NCBI RefSeq assembly: GCF_023715605.1
Contig: NZ_JAMBOL010000004.1
Location: 62,001-126,000, forward strand
Direction of reading: 5' to 3'
Length of the DNA stretch: 64,000 bases
Source: Halalkalibacter oceani
GTDB lineage: Bacteria > Bacillota > Bacilli > Bacillales > Bacillaceae_D
Shown piece after piece: positions 9,010 to 17,160 of the stretch. The stretch's first letter is position 1. Every line of letters starts with the position of its first letter. The notes under the pieces were generated by a model. That model was given only the letters and a program-made list of their open reading frames with translations. It had not been told where the DNA came from and searched no databases. The translations under genes were made by a program, and so were the position numbers.

Positions 9010-9018
9010 TGTTATAAT
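9010..9018 (+). promoter_or_regulatory. Extended -10 element upstream of the hemD-like gene
   Basis: TGTTATAAT matches the extended -10 consensus TGnTATAAT and lies 41 bases before the start codon. No good -35 is present, as expected for extended -10 promoters. Confidence 0.45.
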
Positions 9019-9058
9019 GAACAGAGATTAGACAGCTATTGGAGAGGATGGAAAACGG

Positions 9059-9883
9059 ATGGGAAAAGGATTAGCAGGTAAAACAATAGCACTTGCCGCG
9101 TCGCGCAAGGTTGACGAAATGCAGACGTTAATTGAAAAGCAAGGCGGCGTGTGCCGATCTTACCCATTACAGGGGACAGTCTTCCTCGCGGTCGAGGATA
9201 TTGCCCCTGAATGGCGGTCAATTATTAACGGTGCGCCGGATTGGTTTGTGTTCACAACCGGAATTGGCACGGACGCGCTGATTCAGGCAGCCGATGAAAT
9301 TGGTCTGAAAGAAGAATTGCTTGGACTGCTGCAGCGCACCCCCATCGCTTTACGCGGCTACAAAACGCTCGCTGTGTTAAAGAAGCAAGGCATCACGCCG
9401 GAAGTCGTCGACGAGGACGGGACGACCGCTGGACTTATCGCTGCGCTTAAGAAAAAGGAGATTGATTTCAACGGAAAGCATATCGTTGTCCAGCTGCATG
9501 GCATCACGTTGCCCCGCCTGACCGACTATCTCGAACAGCAGGGTGCGAAGGTGACGACGATTCTTCCTTATCAGCATATTGCCCCTGAAGCAAAGGTTGT
9601 TGAGCAGCTTTATCAGGCGCTGCACAGCGGCGAGCTCGATGCGGTTTGCTTCACGACCGCGATCCAAGTACGCGAGTTATTCGATTATGTAAAGCAGACA
9701 GGCGACTATGCCCAGACATTGGCGCTGCTCAAAAGCCGGGTTGTTGCGGTAGCCGTTGGTAAAGTAACAGCCGAAGCGTTAAAAGAGGAAGGTGTCACAC
9801 GGATTGTCACCCCGGAAAAGGAGCGGATGGGGGCGATGATCATCGAATTGGCGAAATATTACAAAGATCCCGCTTTATCATAA
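9059..9883 (+). CDS. Uroporphyrinogen-III synthase family protein (HemD-like)
   Basis: A 274-residue protein with the two-lobed HemD fold pattern: an N-terminal lobe starting GKTIALAASRK, WFVFTTGIGTDALI near residue 62 and VVQLHGI near 143, then a second lobe ending with CFTTAIQVRELF and VAVAVGKVTAEALKEEGV. HemD closes the tetrapyrrole ring in haem and sirohaem synthesis. Other heme genes are not nearby, and Bacilli often carry a second stand-alone HemD-like protein besides the one in the hem operon, so the exact role is uncertain. It has its own promoter-like element and a strong terminator, so it looks monocistronic. Confidence 0.85.
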   Translation: MGKGLAGKTIALAASRKVDEMQTLIEKQGGVCRSYPLQGTVFLAVEDIAPEWRSIINGAPDWFVFTTGIGTDALIQAADEIGLKEELLGLLQRTPIALRGYKTLAVLKKQGITPEVVDEDGTTAGLIAALKKKEIDFNGKHIVVQLHGITLPRLTDYLEQQGAKVTTILPYQHIAPEAKVVEQLYQALHSGELDAVCFTTAIQVRELFDYVKQTGDYAQTLALLKSRVVAVAVGKVTAEALKEEGVTRIVTPEKERMGAMIIELAKYYKDPALS

Positions 9884-9895
9884 GTGTCAGACGTG

Positions 9896-9936
9896 AAAAA
9901 GCCGATATCGAAGAGTCCCGCTTCGGTATCGGCTTT
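9896..9936. terminator. Bidirectional intrinsic terminator between convergent genes
   Basis: AAAGCCGATA...TATCGGCTTT with inner CGAAG/CTTCG pairs lies between the hemD-like gene and the convergent GNAT gene, with A and T tracts on either side. Confidence 0.85.
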
Positions 9937-9944
9937 CCGCTGCC

Positions 9945-10514
9945 CTACTTTTCATCGCAGCTTTCCTGATTTTGATAATAAATATAACAGTTTCGCCATT
10001 CATTGAAATCAAACAAAAACGCTTCGCGCACGCACTCAAGCGTCATCCCGAGGCTTTGAGCGACTTTGACGGATGGCAGGTTCTCCGTATCGATATGGGC
10101 TTCGATCCGATGAAAATGCAGGTGATGAAAAGCGAGCTTTAGCAGCAGCCGCGCACTTTCCTTCGCATACCCGCGCCGCCAAAATTGATTATGAATCGTG
10201 TAGCCAAGCCTTCCCCATTGAAAATGATCCCGCATTAGCGTCGAAAGATCGACGACACCAAGATGGGCCCCGTCACTCCGGCGAAAAACGCCGAACACAT
10301 AAGAAATATCCTGAAAAGCAAGCTGCTGATGCTGGTGGACGATCGCTTGAAACCACTCCCTCGTGCAGCGTGACAGATCAAGCGGCCCTTCATCAAACTT
10401 ATGCTTGGACGGGTGTCTCGTTTGATAATGATAATACCAGTTCTCATAATCGTTGTCTTCATGGAGCCGGATCATAACCTGATCCGATTCAGCTGCTAAG
10501 CGAAGGCGGTTCAA
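9945..10514 (-). CDS. GNAT acetyltransferase, RimJ/RimL-like
   Basis: A 189-residue N-acetyltransferase. It shows the typical order of this subfamily: an N-terminal strand with substrate loop, GVVDLSTLMRDHFQWGRLGYTI (strand beta4 region), FWRRGYAKESARLLLKLAF (acetyl-CoA pyrophosphate loop RRGYA and helix), and HRIEAHIDTENLPSVKVAQSLGM, which is characteristic of RimJ/L-type enzymes. These acetylate the alpha-amino group of ribosomal or other proteins, or small molecules. The substrate cannot be deduced. It starts at TTG with AGAGGGG seven bases upstream. The downstream 10515-10717 stretch holds no supported gene. Confidence 0.85.
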   Translation of the reverse strand: MNRLRLAAESDQVMIRLHEDNDYENWYYHYQTRHPSKHKFDEGPLDLSRCTREWFQAIVHQHQQLAFQDISYVFGVFRRSDGAHLGVVDLSTLMRDHFQWGRLGYTIHNQFWRRGYAKESARLLLKLAFHHLHFHRIEAHIDTENLPSVKVAQSLGMTLECVREAFLFDFNEWRNCYIYYQNQESCDEK

Positions 10515-10717
10515 TACAATCCCCTCTCTTCTTTCCTCTATAATTGATTGTATTACCCGATGCTCACTTTAGACCGCTGAAATGGGAAGAGCGTAAACAT
10601 ACGATTAGGATGACCAGCCCCTGGAATGATGGATACCCTTATTAAATTCATTCCGTTATTTGAAAATGAAAGAGCAGCGCGTAATGGAAAATTCGCTGAA
10701 AGATACGGGACTTAGCG

Positions 10718-10760
10718 AAAAAGGACTGGACAAAAGGTTTTTTCCCTTTTGCCCAGTCCC
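10718..10760 (-). terminator. Terminator hairpin, GACTGG-CAAAAGG family
   Basis: GGACTGG-A-CAAAAGG pairs with CCTTTTG-C-CCAGTCC. On the minus strand TTTTTCG follows, and it lies just past the stop at 10782. It belongs to the window-wide GGCTGGGACAAAAGG hairpin family. Confidence 0.75.
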
Positions 10761-10781
10761 TCTATAGAAGTGATCTTTTAT

Positions 10782-11693
10782 TTACTTCATTAACTCCTCA
10801 AGTAAAGCTTGCGGCACATATGTTTTTCCTTCTTTTAAAACCGGTGCCTGCGCAAGCTCGACTGTTTCGCCGTTGAGCTGATATGCGGCTTCTCCGATCG
10901 TCAGTGCTGCGCTTTTGTCCGCACCGCTGATTTTTACGGTACCGCGCTCCCACTTCACTTCATAGCCGAAGCTTTCGGCGGCCGCCCGTAAAGCGATCAT
11001 CGTCGTGCCGTTTTCAGCATAGCTGTCCTCTTCGATCGGATACCAAACGAGTTCCTCGTCCTCTTCAATCGGATCTAACGCGATGATTTTCGTGGCGGTC
11101 GTTTGTGCAGGCAGACTTTTCGTCTCGATATCATAGAAAACAGCCCATTCCCGTCCGGCTAAATCCGCTTCTTCAATCGCTTCGCCGGCTTTGTTTTCCA
11201 ATACCGTTTCTTCATTAATAAAGACTTGCAGCTTCTTGTCCTCGCTTAAGTAATTCTCATCAAAGCGACCAACCTTTACTTGATCGACTGACTCTTCGTC
11301 AGGAATGATGACGACCTCAGGATAAATGACAGCCGGATAAATCATCAGCATCGGTTTCGTCCGGTCGTAAAAGACATAGAGCTCTGTCCCTTCTTCGATG
11401 CTATCAGTATCAAGACGCTCGCCCGTGTTGCTGCCGATCACTACATCATCCGTTAATGGAAAAATCGTAATTAGCGAATTTTCCTCATTTTCCACCGTGA
11501 TCGTAAGGCCTTCTTCAGTCGTTTCCGTCTCTACAACCTTACCGATCACCGGCTGATAGCGCTCTACCTGGGTGACTTCCTCACCTTCAATAACCTCTGG
11601 AGTCTCCTCAGCGGCGACAGTCGATAGACTTGCCACCGTCGCACCGCTAATGAGCGCAGATGCGGCGATTACTTTCATCATTTTTTTCATCAT
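10782..11693 (-). CDS. Secreted protein with C-terminal copper amine oxidase N-like domain
   Basis: A 303-residue exported protein. The N-terminus (MKKMMK, then a hydrophobic stretch and TVAAEE) is a signal peptide with cleavage near residue 27. The middle is acidic and contains repeated beta-strand-like segments (residues 45-220). The C-terminal 75 residues (MIALRAAAESFGYEVKWE through KTYVPQALLEEL) are the domain named after the copper amine oxidase N-terminus. In Firmicutes it is a surface or stalk module and not an enzyme. Strong acidity (many E and D) fits a protein exposed outside a salt-adapted cell. The role is unknown, probably cell envelope. It is monocistronic, with AGGGAGAG before the ATG and a terminator after it. 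Confidence 0.78.
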   Translation of the reverse strand: MMKKMMKVIAASALISGATVASLSTVAAEETPEVIEGEEVTQVERYQPVIGKVVETETTEEGLTITVENEENSLITIFPLTDDVVIGSNTGERLDTDSIEEGTELYVFYDRTKPMLMIYPAVIYPEVVIIPDEESVDQVKVGRFDENYLSEDKKLQVFINEETVLENKAGEAIEEADLAGREWAVFYDIETKSLPAQTTATKIIALDPIEEDEELVWYPIEEDSYAENGTTMIALRAAAESFGYEVKWERGTVKISGADKSAALTIGEAAYQLNGETVELAQAPVLKEGKTYVPQALLEELMK

Positions 11694-11773
11694 TCATCTC
11701 TCCCTCTTTAAAGCATTTATCTGTGTAACGACAGCACGCTCGGAAAGGTGACAAACTTCCAGAAAAATTTTCT

Positions 11774-12469
11774 TTAACCGGACCGATCTGAGCCGCTCTT
11801 TTCCTCATAAGGCTGAACAATCACAAATCCTTCGCCGGAAAACTCCATCTGAATCGATTCGCCGCTTCCCCGTCCGAGAAAAGTCCGATAGCTGATATCG
11901 GTGCGAAACTCCGGCTTCAGATGACCTGACCAGGCAACGGTCGCATTCGGGTCGGTCACCACCGGTTTCCCCGGCTCAACGAGTAAAGTGAGCGGCTCAT
12001 AATGGGACGTAATCGCCACTCTTCCCTGCCCTTCAAGCGTGACATTAAATAATCCGCCCGAAACGACGCCGGCCATTTTTCGCATCAGGTGAATATCCCA
12101 TCTAACCGAAGGCTCAAAGGCCAATAAGTCATTGCCATTGACCGTAATCGACTCCCCGTTCAAATCGAGCACGGTTACCTTTTTTCCCTGATCCGCCAGG
12201 TAGAGTACGCCGCGTCCAGATGCCTTCATCAACGCTGTACCCTCTCCGGAAAAAGCTTTTTTAAACATTTTCCCGACTCCGTGTTCAAGAATCCCTTCTC
12301 GTTCAAATTTAATCTTGCCGTTGTATGAAATCATCGAACCCGCTTTCGCCCATACATCCCCGGCCAGATTGACTTCAAGAATCCGCTCCGTTTCAAGCTC
12401 GAAATAATCTCGTGCCGCTTCATTTTGCTTTGTCTTTTCGATAAACTCTCTGATTGAATAATCTCTCAT
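11774..12469 (-). CDS. AIM24 family protein
   Basis: About 231 residues of mostly beta structure. It has the AIM24/TrpRNA-binding-attenuator-like double-psi pattern seen in this family: GDVWAKAGSMISYNG near residue 40, GEGTALMKASGRGVLYLAD near 75, and SGGLFNVTLEGQGRVAITSHYEPLTLLV near 140. The yeast founding member acts in mitochondrial organisation; bacterial members have no settled function. I chose the ATG at 12469 because GGGGAG lies eight bases upstream, preferred over a GTG three codons earlier. It is in the same direction as ectD upstream, but a hairpin separates them. Confidence 0.85.
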   Translation of the reverse strand: MRDYSIREFIEKTKQNEAARDYFELETERILEVNLAGDVWAKAGSMISYNGKIKFEREGILEHGVGKMFKKAFSGEGTALMKASGRGVLYLADQGKKVTVLDLNGESITVNGNDLLAFEPSVRWDIHLMRKMAGVVSGGLFNVTLEGQGRVAITSHYEPLTLLVEPGKPVVTDPNATVAWSGHLKPEFRTDISYRTFLGRGSGESIQMEFSGEGFVIVQPYEEKSGSDRSG

Positions 12470-12570
12470 CCCTGTCACTCCCCGTGTTTGCTAAAAAGGT
12501 ATTTTAATCCAAGGATTATTGATTGTCAATTCAGAATTTTCTTCTCGTGCCGCCCGTCAACATAGATTCA

Positions 12571-12595
12571 GGGTGTGCCCGTATTCGGCACACCC
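12571..12595 (-). terminator. Hairpin after ectD
   Basis: GGGTGTGCC and GGCACACCC form a perfect 9-bp stem just downstream of the ectD stop. No T-run follows on the minus strand, so termination may be weak or factor-assisted. Confidence 0.45.
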
Positions 12596-12606
12596 CGTCT
12601 ATCCGC

Positions 12607-13551
12607 TTATTTACTTTCCATTAGAACTTTCGTATTCGCGATTGATTCATCGATTGGCTCAATCGGTTCGATATTCATCCGGTTTGCGAGAAATTCCGGT
12701 CTCGGTTTTCCGCCGGAGAATGGCTCTACCAGTTTATTTTCAATGCTGTTGAAAACGAAGAAGACATTACTTCTTGAGAAAGGCGAAATATTACCGCTGG
12801 AGCCATGCATAATATTACATTCAAAGAAAAGGACGGAACCGGCCGGACCTGTCGCCCGATCAATCTGACCATCAGCCTTGTCAACGAGCCACTTCAGGCT
12901 TTCGTGATCCGGCACGCCGAGCTCCTGTTTCTTGAGCGACTGCTTGTAATTATCATCCGGGGTCGCTCCAGGGCAAGAGACGTACCATTTATGAGAGCCC
13001 GGAATCAGCATCAGCGGTCCGTTAAACTCATGGTTGTCGGTAAGAATAATCGAGCAGCTTACCGCTCTCATATTCGGCATTCCATCTTCCACATGCCAGG
13101 TTTCGAAGTCGGAATGCCAATAAAATTCCTTCCCTTTGAAGCCTGGCTTAAAATTAATACGCGACTGCGTGATATATACTTGGCTTCCAAGCAGCTGCTG
13201 GGCGATGGAAACGAGCTTTTTATTTTTTGACAGCCGTTTAAAAAATTCACTGTTTTTATGAATTTCAAATACGGAGCGTACTTCGTCGCTGTCCGGCTCC
13301 AAGATGACGTCATCGCTCTGTTTCCCTTTATTTTCATTGAGTACCCGCTTTAGTTCCTGCTGTAAAACGTCTATGTCCTCCTTGCTAAATAAATCCTGGA
13401 AAAGGAGATAACCGTTTTCTTCATAGCGCGCCAGCTCTTCTTTGCTTAACGGCCCTCCCATTAAGTTGGAGTTCTTGTGGATGACATCATCTTGTCTCCT
13501 CAAAATGCTTGCCTTCTCCCCGATTCTTGAAGGATACAAATCTGCTACCAT
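12607..13551 (-). CDS. ectD: Ectoine hydroxylase
   Basis: About 314 residues of the Fe(II)/2-oxoglutarate dioxygenase superfamily. The EctD signature FYWHSDFETWHVEDGMP (about residue 145) carries the HxD iron ligands; the distal His is in NIMHGSSGN (about 245) and the 2-oxoglutarate Arg follows in SPFSRSNVF. EctD converts the compatible solute ectoine to 5-hydroxyectoine, used against salt and heat stress. I chose the ATG at 13551 because AAGGAGTG lies eight bases upstream. The ectABC genes are not adjacent, so ectD stands alone here and must rely on ectoine made or imported elsewhere. The 266 bp upstream contain no gene. Confidence 0.95.
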   Translation of the reverse strand: MVADLYPSRIGEKASILRRQDDVIHKNSNLMGGPLSKEELARYEENGYLLFQDLFSKEDIDVLQQELKRVLNENKGKQSDDVILEPDSDEVRSVFEIHKNSEFFKRLSKNKKLVSIAQQLLGSQVYITQSRINFKPGFKGKEFYWHSDFETWHVEDGMPNMRAVSCSIILTDNHEFNGPLMLIPGSHKWYVSCPGATPDDNYKQSLKKQELGVPDHESLKWLVDKADGQIDRATGPAGSVLFFECNIMHGSSGNISPFSRSNVFFVFNSIENKLVEPFSGGKPRPEFLANRMNIEPIEPIDESIANTKVLMESK

Positions 13552-13817
13552 ACCTATCACTCCTTATCAATTTTCAGATGAATTTCGGTAACAGTACATG
13601 CCATTCCCGTTCTATTTAAAAATAAACGTAAGAGATTCTCACTTTCTTTTCAAGCACCGCTCATCAGCGGATCACGAGAGGAACATTTTTATTTGCGCAC
13701 AGACATAAAATAACAAGACGCACCCTCTTCGTGGATGTTCATTTTTTGAATTGCCCTTACTTTCTGAAAGAAATACGGTAAACTAGAGATAATATAGAGA
13801 AAGGTAAGGAGAACATT

Positions 13818-15224
13818 ATGCGCAAACTAGCTTCCATTGGTTTTATAGTATCTTTGTCCTTATTTGCCCTCTTTCATTTTATCGAACTGACTTATTCATC
13901 CGTTTTCATTACAGCTGCCCTTTCCTGTTTCGGCATCTGTTCGCTCCTTTTCACCCTGATTCTTTTGCCTTGGCGGGCGATGCTGCCACCGCTGTTTATG
14001 CTGACGGCGGCGCTTTTGATTATGATCACGAGCGCCGAGGTCCAACCGGCTCTATTTTTCTCCGAAGGGGCAAGGCAAATGCGGGCCCTGCTCGTCATGC
14101 TTCTGCTTATTCCGATGGTCGGCTGGGTGTTGAAGCAAGAAAACTATATCGTGGCTTTAACCGGCTTTTTTCAAAAGCAGCTGCAGACGAGCAAACGATT
14201 TTATTTCGGGATCCTAACGACTACGCAAATAAGTGCTTACTTTCTTTTGTTTGGTTCGATTCCAGTCATGTTTCAGCTTTTGCAAAACATAGTAGGCGCG
14301 AAAAAGGAAGACGACTGGGAAAGCTTCAAAGCCTCGGCTCTGCTAAGAGGCTTCTCGCTCAGCACATTGTGGGTGATCAGCACGCCGAGTCTTGCCTATG
14401 TCGTAACAATTATGAAAGCCGATATCGTTCTGATCGTCATTCAAGGAACGCTGATCGCCCTACTTGGCGTTGTTCTGGCGGTGCTGCTCTTTCATTTTGA
14501 CGAAAAGGCCTATTCACTGAACATAACCGAGGAACTTAAACAGATTTTTTCCGATTATAAGAATGACAAACAGCAAACAGCGCTTGTGCTCGAATTTTGC
14601 GGGCTGTTTCTCTCCTTGCTCGCGGCAATCTTTTTAATGAATTCACTCTTGCCTTTTGATATTTTAACGATATTGCCGATCGTGATTTTCAGCTGGACAC
14701 TGCTCTATTTTCTGCTCAAACGAAAAACGGTTCAGCTTTATAAGGAATTCAGGCAATACTTTTCGCCGGAAAACGGCCTTCCCATGCGGGCGAGAGAGTT
14801 TAGTATTTTCCTTGCGGCCGGCTTTTTCATTTATTCGCTAAACGGCTCAGGCTGGGGCTATGTTGTCGTGGAAGGGGTTTATTCCATTACAAAGCAAGTC
14901 GCCTGGTTAAACCTGCTCTGGTTTCTCCCGTTTACTGTGCCGCTGCTGGCGATGGGCGGGCTTATGCCTTCGACCGTGATGGTGCTTGTCGGCGGTATTT
15001 TGCAGCATATTCCGCTTCCCTATCCGCCTGAATTGATCGTTCTCGCTTTAACGACAGGCAGTGTATTCGCGGTATTATTGTCGCCAATGATCGTACCGGC
15101 GATCGTGCTCAGTGGTGAAAACGGCAGGTCACCTTTAAAAAACAGCCTGTTCAGTCAATGGAAATTCGCGCTCCTTTTTTACATATGCACCCAAGCCTAC
15201 ATCCAGGCTATCGTTTTGTTCTGA
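13818..15224 (+). CDS. Polytopic membrane protein, paralogue family member 3
   Basis: This 468-residue protein has about 11-12 hydrophobic helices. It shares the paired motifs of the family: FGSIPVM (about residue 150) and LLRGFSLSTLWVIS (about residue 175). In this copy the Pro of LWSP is displaced (LWVISTP), which makes it the most divergent of the four. A late segment contains ALTTGSVFAVLLSPMIVP, matching the final SP-containing helix of the 17924 paralogue. The ATG at 13818 has AAGGAG seven bases upstream. It stands alone between ectD (divergent) and a bidirectional terminator. Transport is likely from the fold, substrate unknown. Confidence 0.8.
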   Translation: MRKLASIGFIVSLSLFALFHFIELTYSSVFITAALSCFGICSLLFTLILLPWRAMLPPLFMLTAALLIMITSAEVQPALFFSEGARQMRALLVMLLLIPMVGWVLKQENYIVALTGFFQKQLQTSKRFYFGILTTTQISAYFLLFGSIPVMFQLLQNIVGAKKEDDWESFKASALLRGFSLSTLWVISTPSLAYVVTIMKADIVLIVIQGTLIALLGVVLAVLLFHFDEKAYSLNITEELKQIFSDYKNDKQQTALVLEFCGLFLSLLAAIFLMNSLLPFDILTILPIVIFSWTLLYFLLKRKTVQLYKEFRQYFSPENGLPMRAREFSIFLAAGFFIYSLNGSGWGYVVVEGVYSITKQVAWLNLLWFLPFTVPLLAMGGLMPSTVMVLVGGILQHIPLPYPPELIVLALTTGSVFAVLLSPMIVPAIVLSGENGRSPLKNSLFSQWKFALLFYICTQAYIQAIVLF

Positions 15225-15257
15225 ACGAGGAGACAATGCCCGATTACAACGAGACAG

Positions 15258-15300
15258 AAAAAAGCCCAAACCGCTGCTGCTTTCTCCGGTTTGGGCTTTA
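15258..15300. terminator. Bidirectional intrinsic terminator
   Basis: AAAAAAGCCCAAACCG pairs with CGGTTTGGGCTTTA. It lies between the membrane protein gene and the convergent DUF2203 gene. Confidence 0.85.
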
Positions 15301-15330
15301 TGTTCAATTCGCTTTTCTTTCTATAGGAAA

Positions 15331-15732
15331 CTACGATTCGAGCGGTTTTCGACCGGCATATCCTTCATCGAGTCCATGGTAGTGACTAATTTCTTTTTCC
15401 CCTTGCTTCCAGCATAGAAGCACTTCTTTCTCTCCTATAAAAGCCGGAAAATCAACTAAGCCGCGATCAACATCTTTTAGCTGCGCTCCCGATGCTTGAA
15501 TATTTTGAAGATGAAGCCTAAACTGCATATCAATAAACTCAAGCTTGCTTTCCAATAAGAAGGTGCTCTCCGTCTCCGTCTGAAGCTTTTTGTAGCGGGC
15601 GCTTTTCAGTCGCTGTAAAGTTGTAGACATCTCATGTGCCTGTTTTTGCAGCTTCTGGAGTTCATGGAGTTCCTGTTCGAGTGTCGGCAGCCATTCGTTC
15701 GCTTCCTCAACGGTAAAATAAATTTTTGCCAT
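15331..15732 (-). CDS. DUF2203 family protein
   Basis: A 133-residue protein starting MAKIYFTVEEANEWLP, the standard opening of DUF2203 proteins. A long amphipathic helical region (residues 10-90, with heptad-like Leu, Gln and Lys) is followed by the conserved tail GLVDFPAFIGEKEVLLCWK and YHGLDEGYAGRKPL. The same small protein occurs in many Bacilli and in actinobacteria, and its function is not established. It begins at ATG with GGAGGTGA upstream and is monocistronic, ending at the bidirectional terminator. Confidence 0.85.
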   Translation of the reverse strand: MAKIYFTVEEANEWLPTLEQELHELQKLQKQAHEMSTTLQRLKSARYKKLQTETESTFLLESKLEFIDMQFRLHLQNIQASGAQLKDVDRGLVDFPAFIGEKEVLLCWKQGEKEISHYHGLDEGYAGRKPLES

Positions 15733-15889
15733 TTCTTCACCTCCACCTCTATTTTATAGCAAAACAGCCGCTGAAGAAAAGGAATCGGCTTCAGTTCCCC
15801 TTTTGCAGCTCTTCCAGTCTTCCGGCTTTATCGATTCGTGCTAGATTTAGGCGCTAAACTGCAAGACAGCCTATTTTTTAACAATTGTA

Positions 15890-15918
15890 TTGACAGTCTA
15901 ATCGTACTAGTGTACTAT
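15890..15918 (+). promoter_or_regulatory. SigA-type promoter of the YtrA-like ABC operon
   Basis: TTGACA (15890-15895), a 17-bp spacer and TACTAT (15913-15918) make a near-consensus SigA promoter, 45 bases before the first start codon. Confidence 0.85.
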
Positions 15919-15933
15919 CTAATTAATACACTA
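15908..15933. promoter_or_regulatory. Inverted-repeat operator overlapping the -10 box (probable YtrA-like site)
   Basis: TAGTGTA and TACACTA are perfect inverted repeats separated by 12 bp. The left arm covers the -10 box and the right arm the start-site region. YtrA-subfamily GntR repressors bind sites of this AGTGTA/TACACT kind, and the operon encodes such a regulator (16777), so autorepression is likely. Confidence 0.75.
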
Positions 15934-15962
15934 ATACATTATGACAATGGAGGTTTTACAAT

Positions 15963-16772
15963 ATGACTGCCTGGTGGAATTTAACGAAAAAGGAACTGCG
16001 TCTAGGATTACCGGCCTTTCTGCTCCCGCTTATTGCGTACGCCCTTCTCGCAAGTATTATGTTTTATATCGGCTCACGTCAGAATATGAACTGGGAGATG
16101 GTCATGATCATTTCAGTCGTCGCGATTGTGCTCCATTTGTTTTATCTCGTTTATTACTTCTATTACAGCCTGCAAGCTGAGCGAAAACGGATGCACCTCT
16201 GGCTTCATAATCCACTGCCCGGCTATGGGTTACTGAGCGCTAAGCTGACAGCAGGGCTGATTTCGATGGTCGGTTCCCTGCTTATCATCGGCGCGGTTAC
16301 CGCTCTTACCTATTTTTTTGCCGGAACATTTGACGACCTGTTCCCCGCCCTGGTTTTAGGCGATGTCCTCAACCTTGGGATCATTGGCGGCGTTCATCTG
16401 TTTTTACTTGCGCTTAATTTTGCGATTTATTTCTTGTTTTTCTGGATGATTTTCCTTTTAATCAGCCGTTATATCGGGAGCTTTTTCAGTATTATTTTGA
16501 CGTTTATTCTCTTTATTTGTTTCGTCAGCGGCTGGGCCTGGCTATCAGAAACACCGTTTTTCCGCTTTTTGTCCGAATGGGGAGAAATTAATCTCTTGCA
16601 AGTCGCGCAACGTTTCCATTTCTCGGCTGATGCATCGGAAGGAATTCAATTCTTCCTGACTAACGAAGGAGCCGGCAGTATTTATCTCGGTACGTACGTC
16701 AGTGAAGCGCTCGTTGCGATTGTTTTATTCGCCGCCTCCTGCTGGCTGCTTGACCGCAAAGTGGAGGTGTAA
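15963..16772 (+). CDS. ABC transporter permease subunit (YtrC/YtrD-like)
   Basis: A 269-residue membrane protein with six hydrophobic helices and little outside the membrane. The N-terminus WWNLTKKELRLGLPAF is the cytoplasmic amphipathic start typical of ABC-2-type permeases, and RKRMHLWLHNPLPGYGLLSAKL resembles the coupling region of this class. With the ATPase at 17157 it would form an export or sensing ABC complex. YtrABCDEF-type systems in Bacilli respond to cell wall antibiotics, which is a family-level inference. It is the first gene of a three-gene operon behind a clear promoter and operator. The start has GGAGG nine bases upstream and the next gene follows after four bases. Confidence 0.85.
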   Translation: MTAWWNLTKKELRLGLPAFLLPLIAYALLASIMFYIGSRQNMNWEMVMIISVVAIVLHLFYLVYYFYYSLQAERKRMHLWLHNPLPGYGLLSAKLTAGLISMVGSLLIIGAVTALTYFFAGTFDDLFPALVLGDVLNLGIIGGVHLFLLALNFAIYFLFFWMIFLLISRYIGSFFSIILTFILFICFVSGWAWLSETPFFRFLSEWGEINLLQVAQRFHFSADASEGIQFFLTNEGAGSIYLGTYVSEALVAIVLFAASCWLLDRKVEV

Positions 16773-16776
16773 ACTG

Positions 16777-17160
16777 ATGACTGATTTGTTTCAATCCTCA
16801 CAGCCGATTTATACGCAATTGGCGGATCGGATCAAACGACAAATTCTCAGAGGCGAATTAGCGCCGGGAGATAAGCTGCCGTCTGTCCGGGAAATGGGCA
16901 TACAAGCAAACGTTAATCCAAATACTGTGAGCCGCACCTATCGCGAACTGGAAGGGATGAGCATTGTGGAAACAAGACGTGGACAGGGAACATTTGTGAC
17001 AGAGGACGAAAACGTTCTGACAGAGATGAGAGAAGAACTGAAGGAACGGGAAATTTCCCAGTTTGTCAAAGGGATGCAGGAGATGGGCTATTCCTATACG
17101 GAAATTGAGAATGGGTTGCATACGTTTCTACACGGGGAAAATGGAGGAATGAACCAATGA
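16777..17160 (+). CDS. GntR-family repressor, YtrA subfamily
   Basis: A 127-residue regulator. The N-terminal winged helix (PIYTQLADRIKRQILRGEL, LPSVREMGIQANVNPNTVSR, VETRRGQGTFV) is canonical GntR. Only about 45 residues of helix follow, with no ligand-binding domain, which is the YtrA subfamily layout. It sits between the permease and the ATPase, overlapping the latter by ATGA at 17157-17160. The TAGTGTA...TACACTA site in the promoter is its likely target. The ATG at 16777 has GGAGGTG seven bases upstream. Confidence 0.92.
   Translation: MTDLFQSSQPIYTQLADRIKRQILRGELAPGDKLPSVREMGIQANVNPNTVSRTYRELEGMSIVETRRGQGTFVTEDENVLTEMREELKEREISQFVKGMQEMGYSYTEIENGLHTFLHGENGGMNQ

Noticed and set aside
10630-10712. 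Short frame starting ATGATGGATACC, about 29 residues
   Set aside because: No convincing ribosome site and no family; probably chance.
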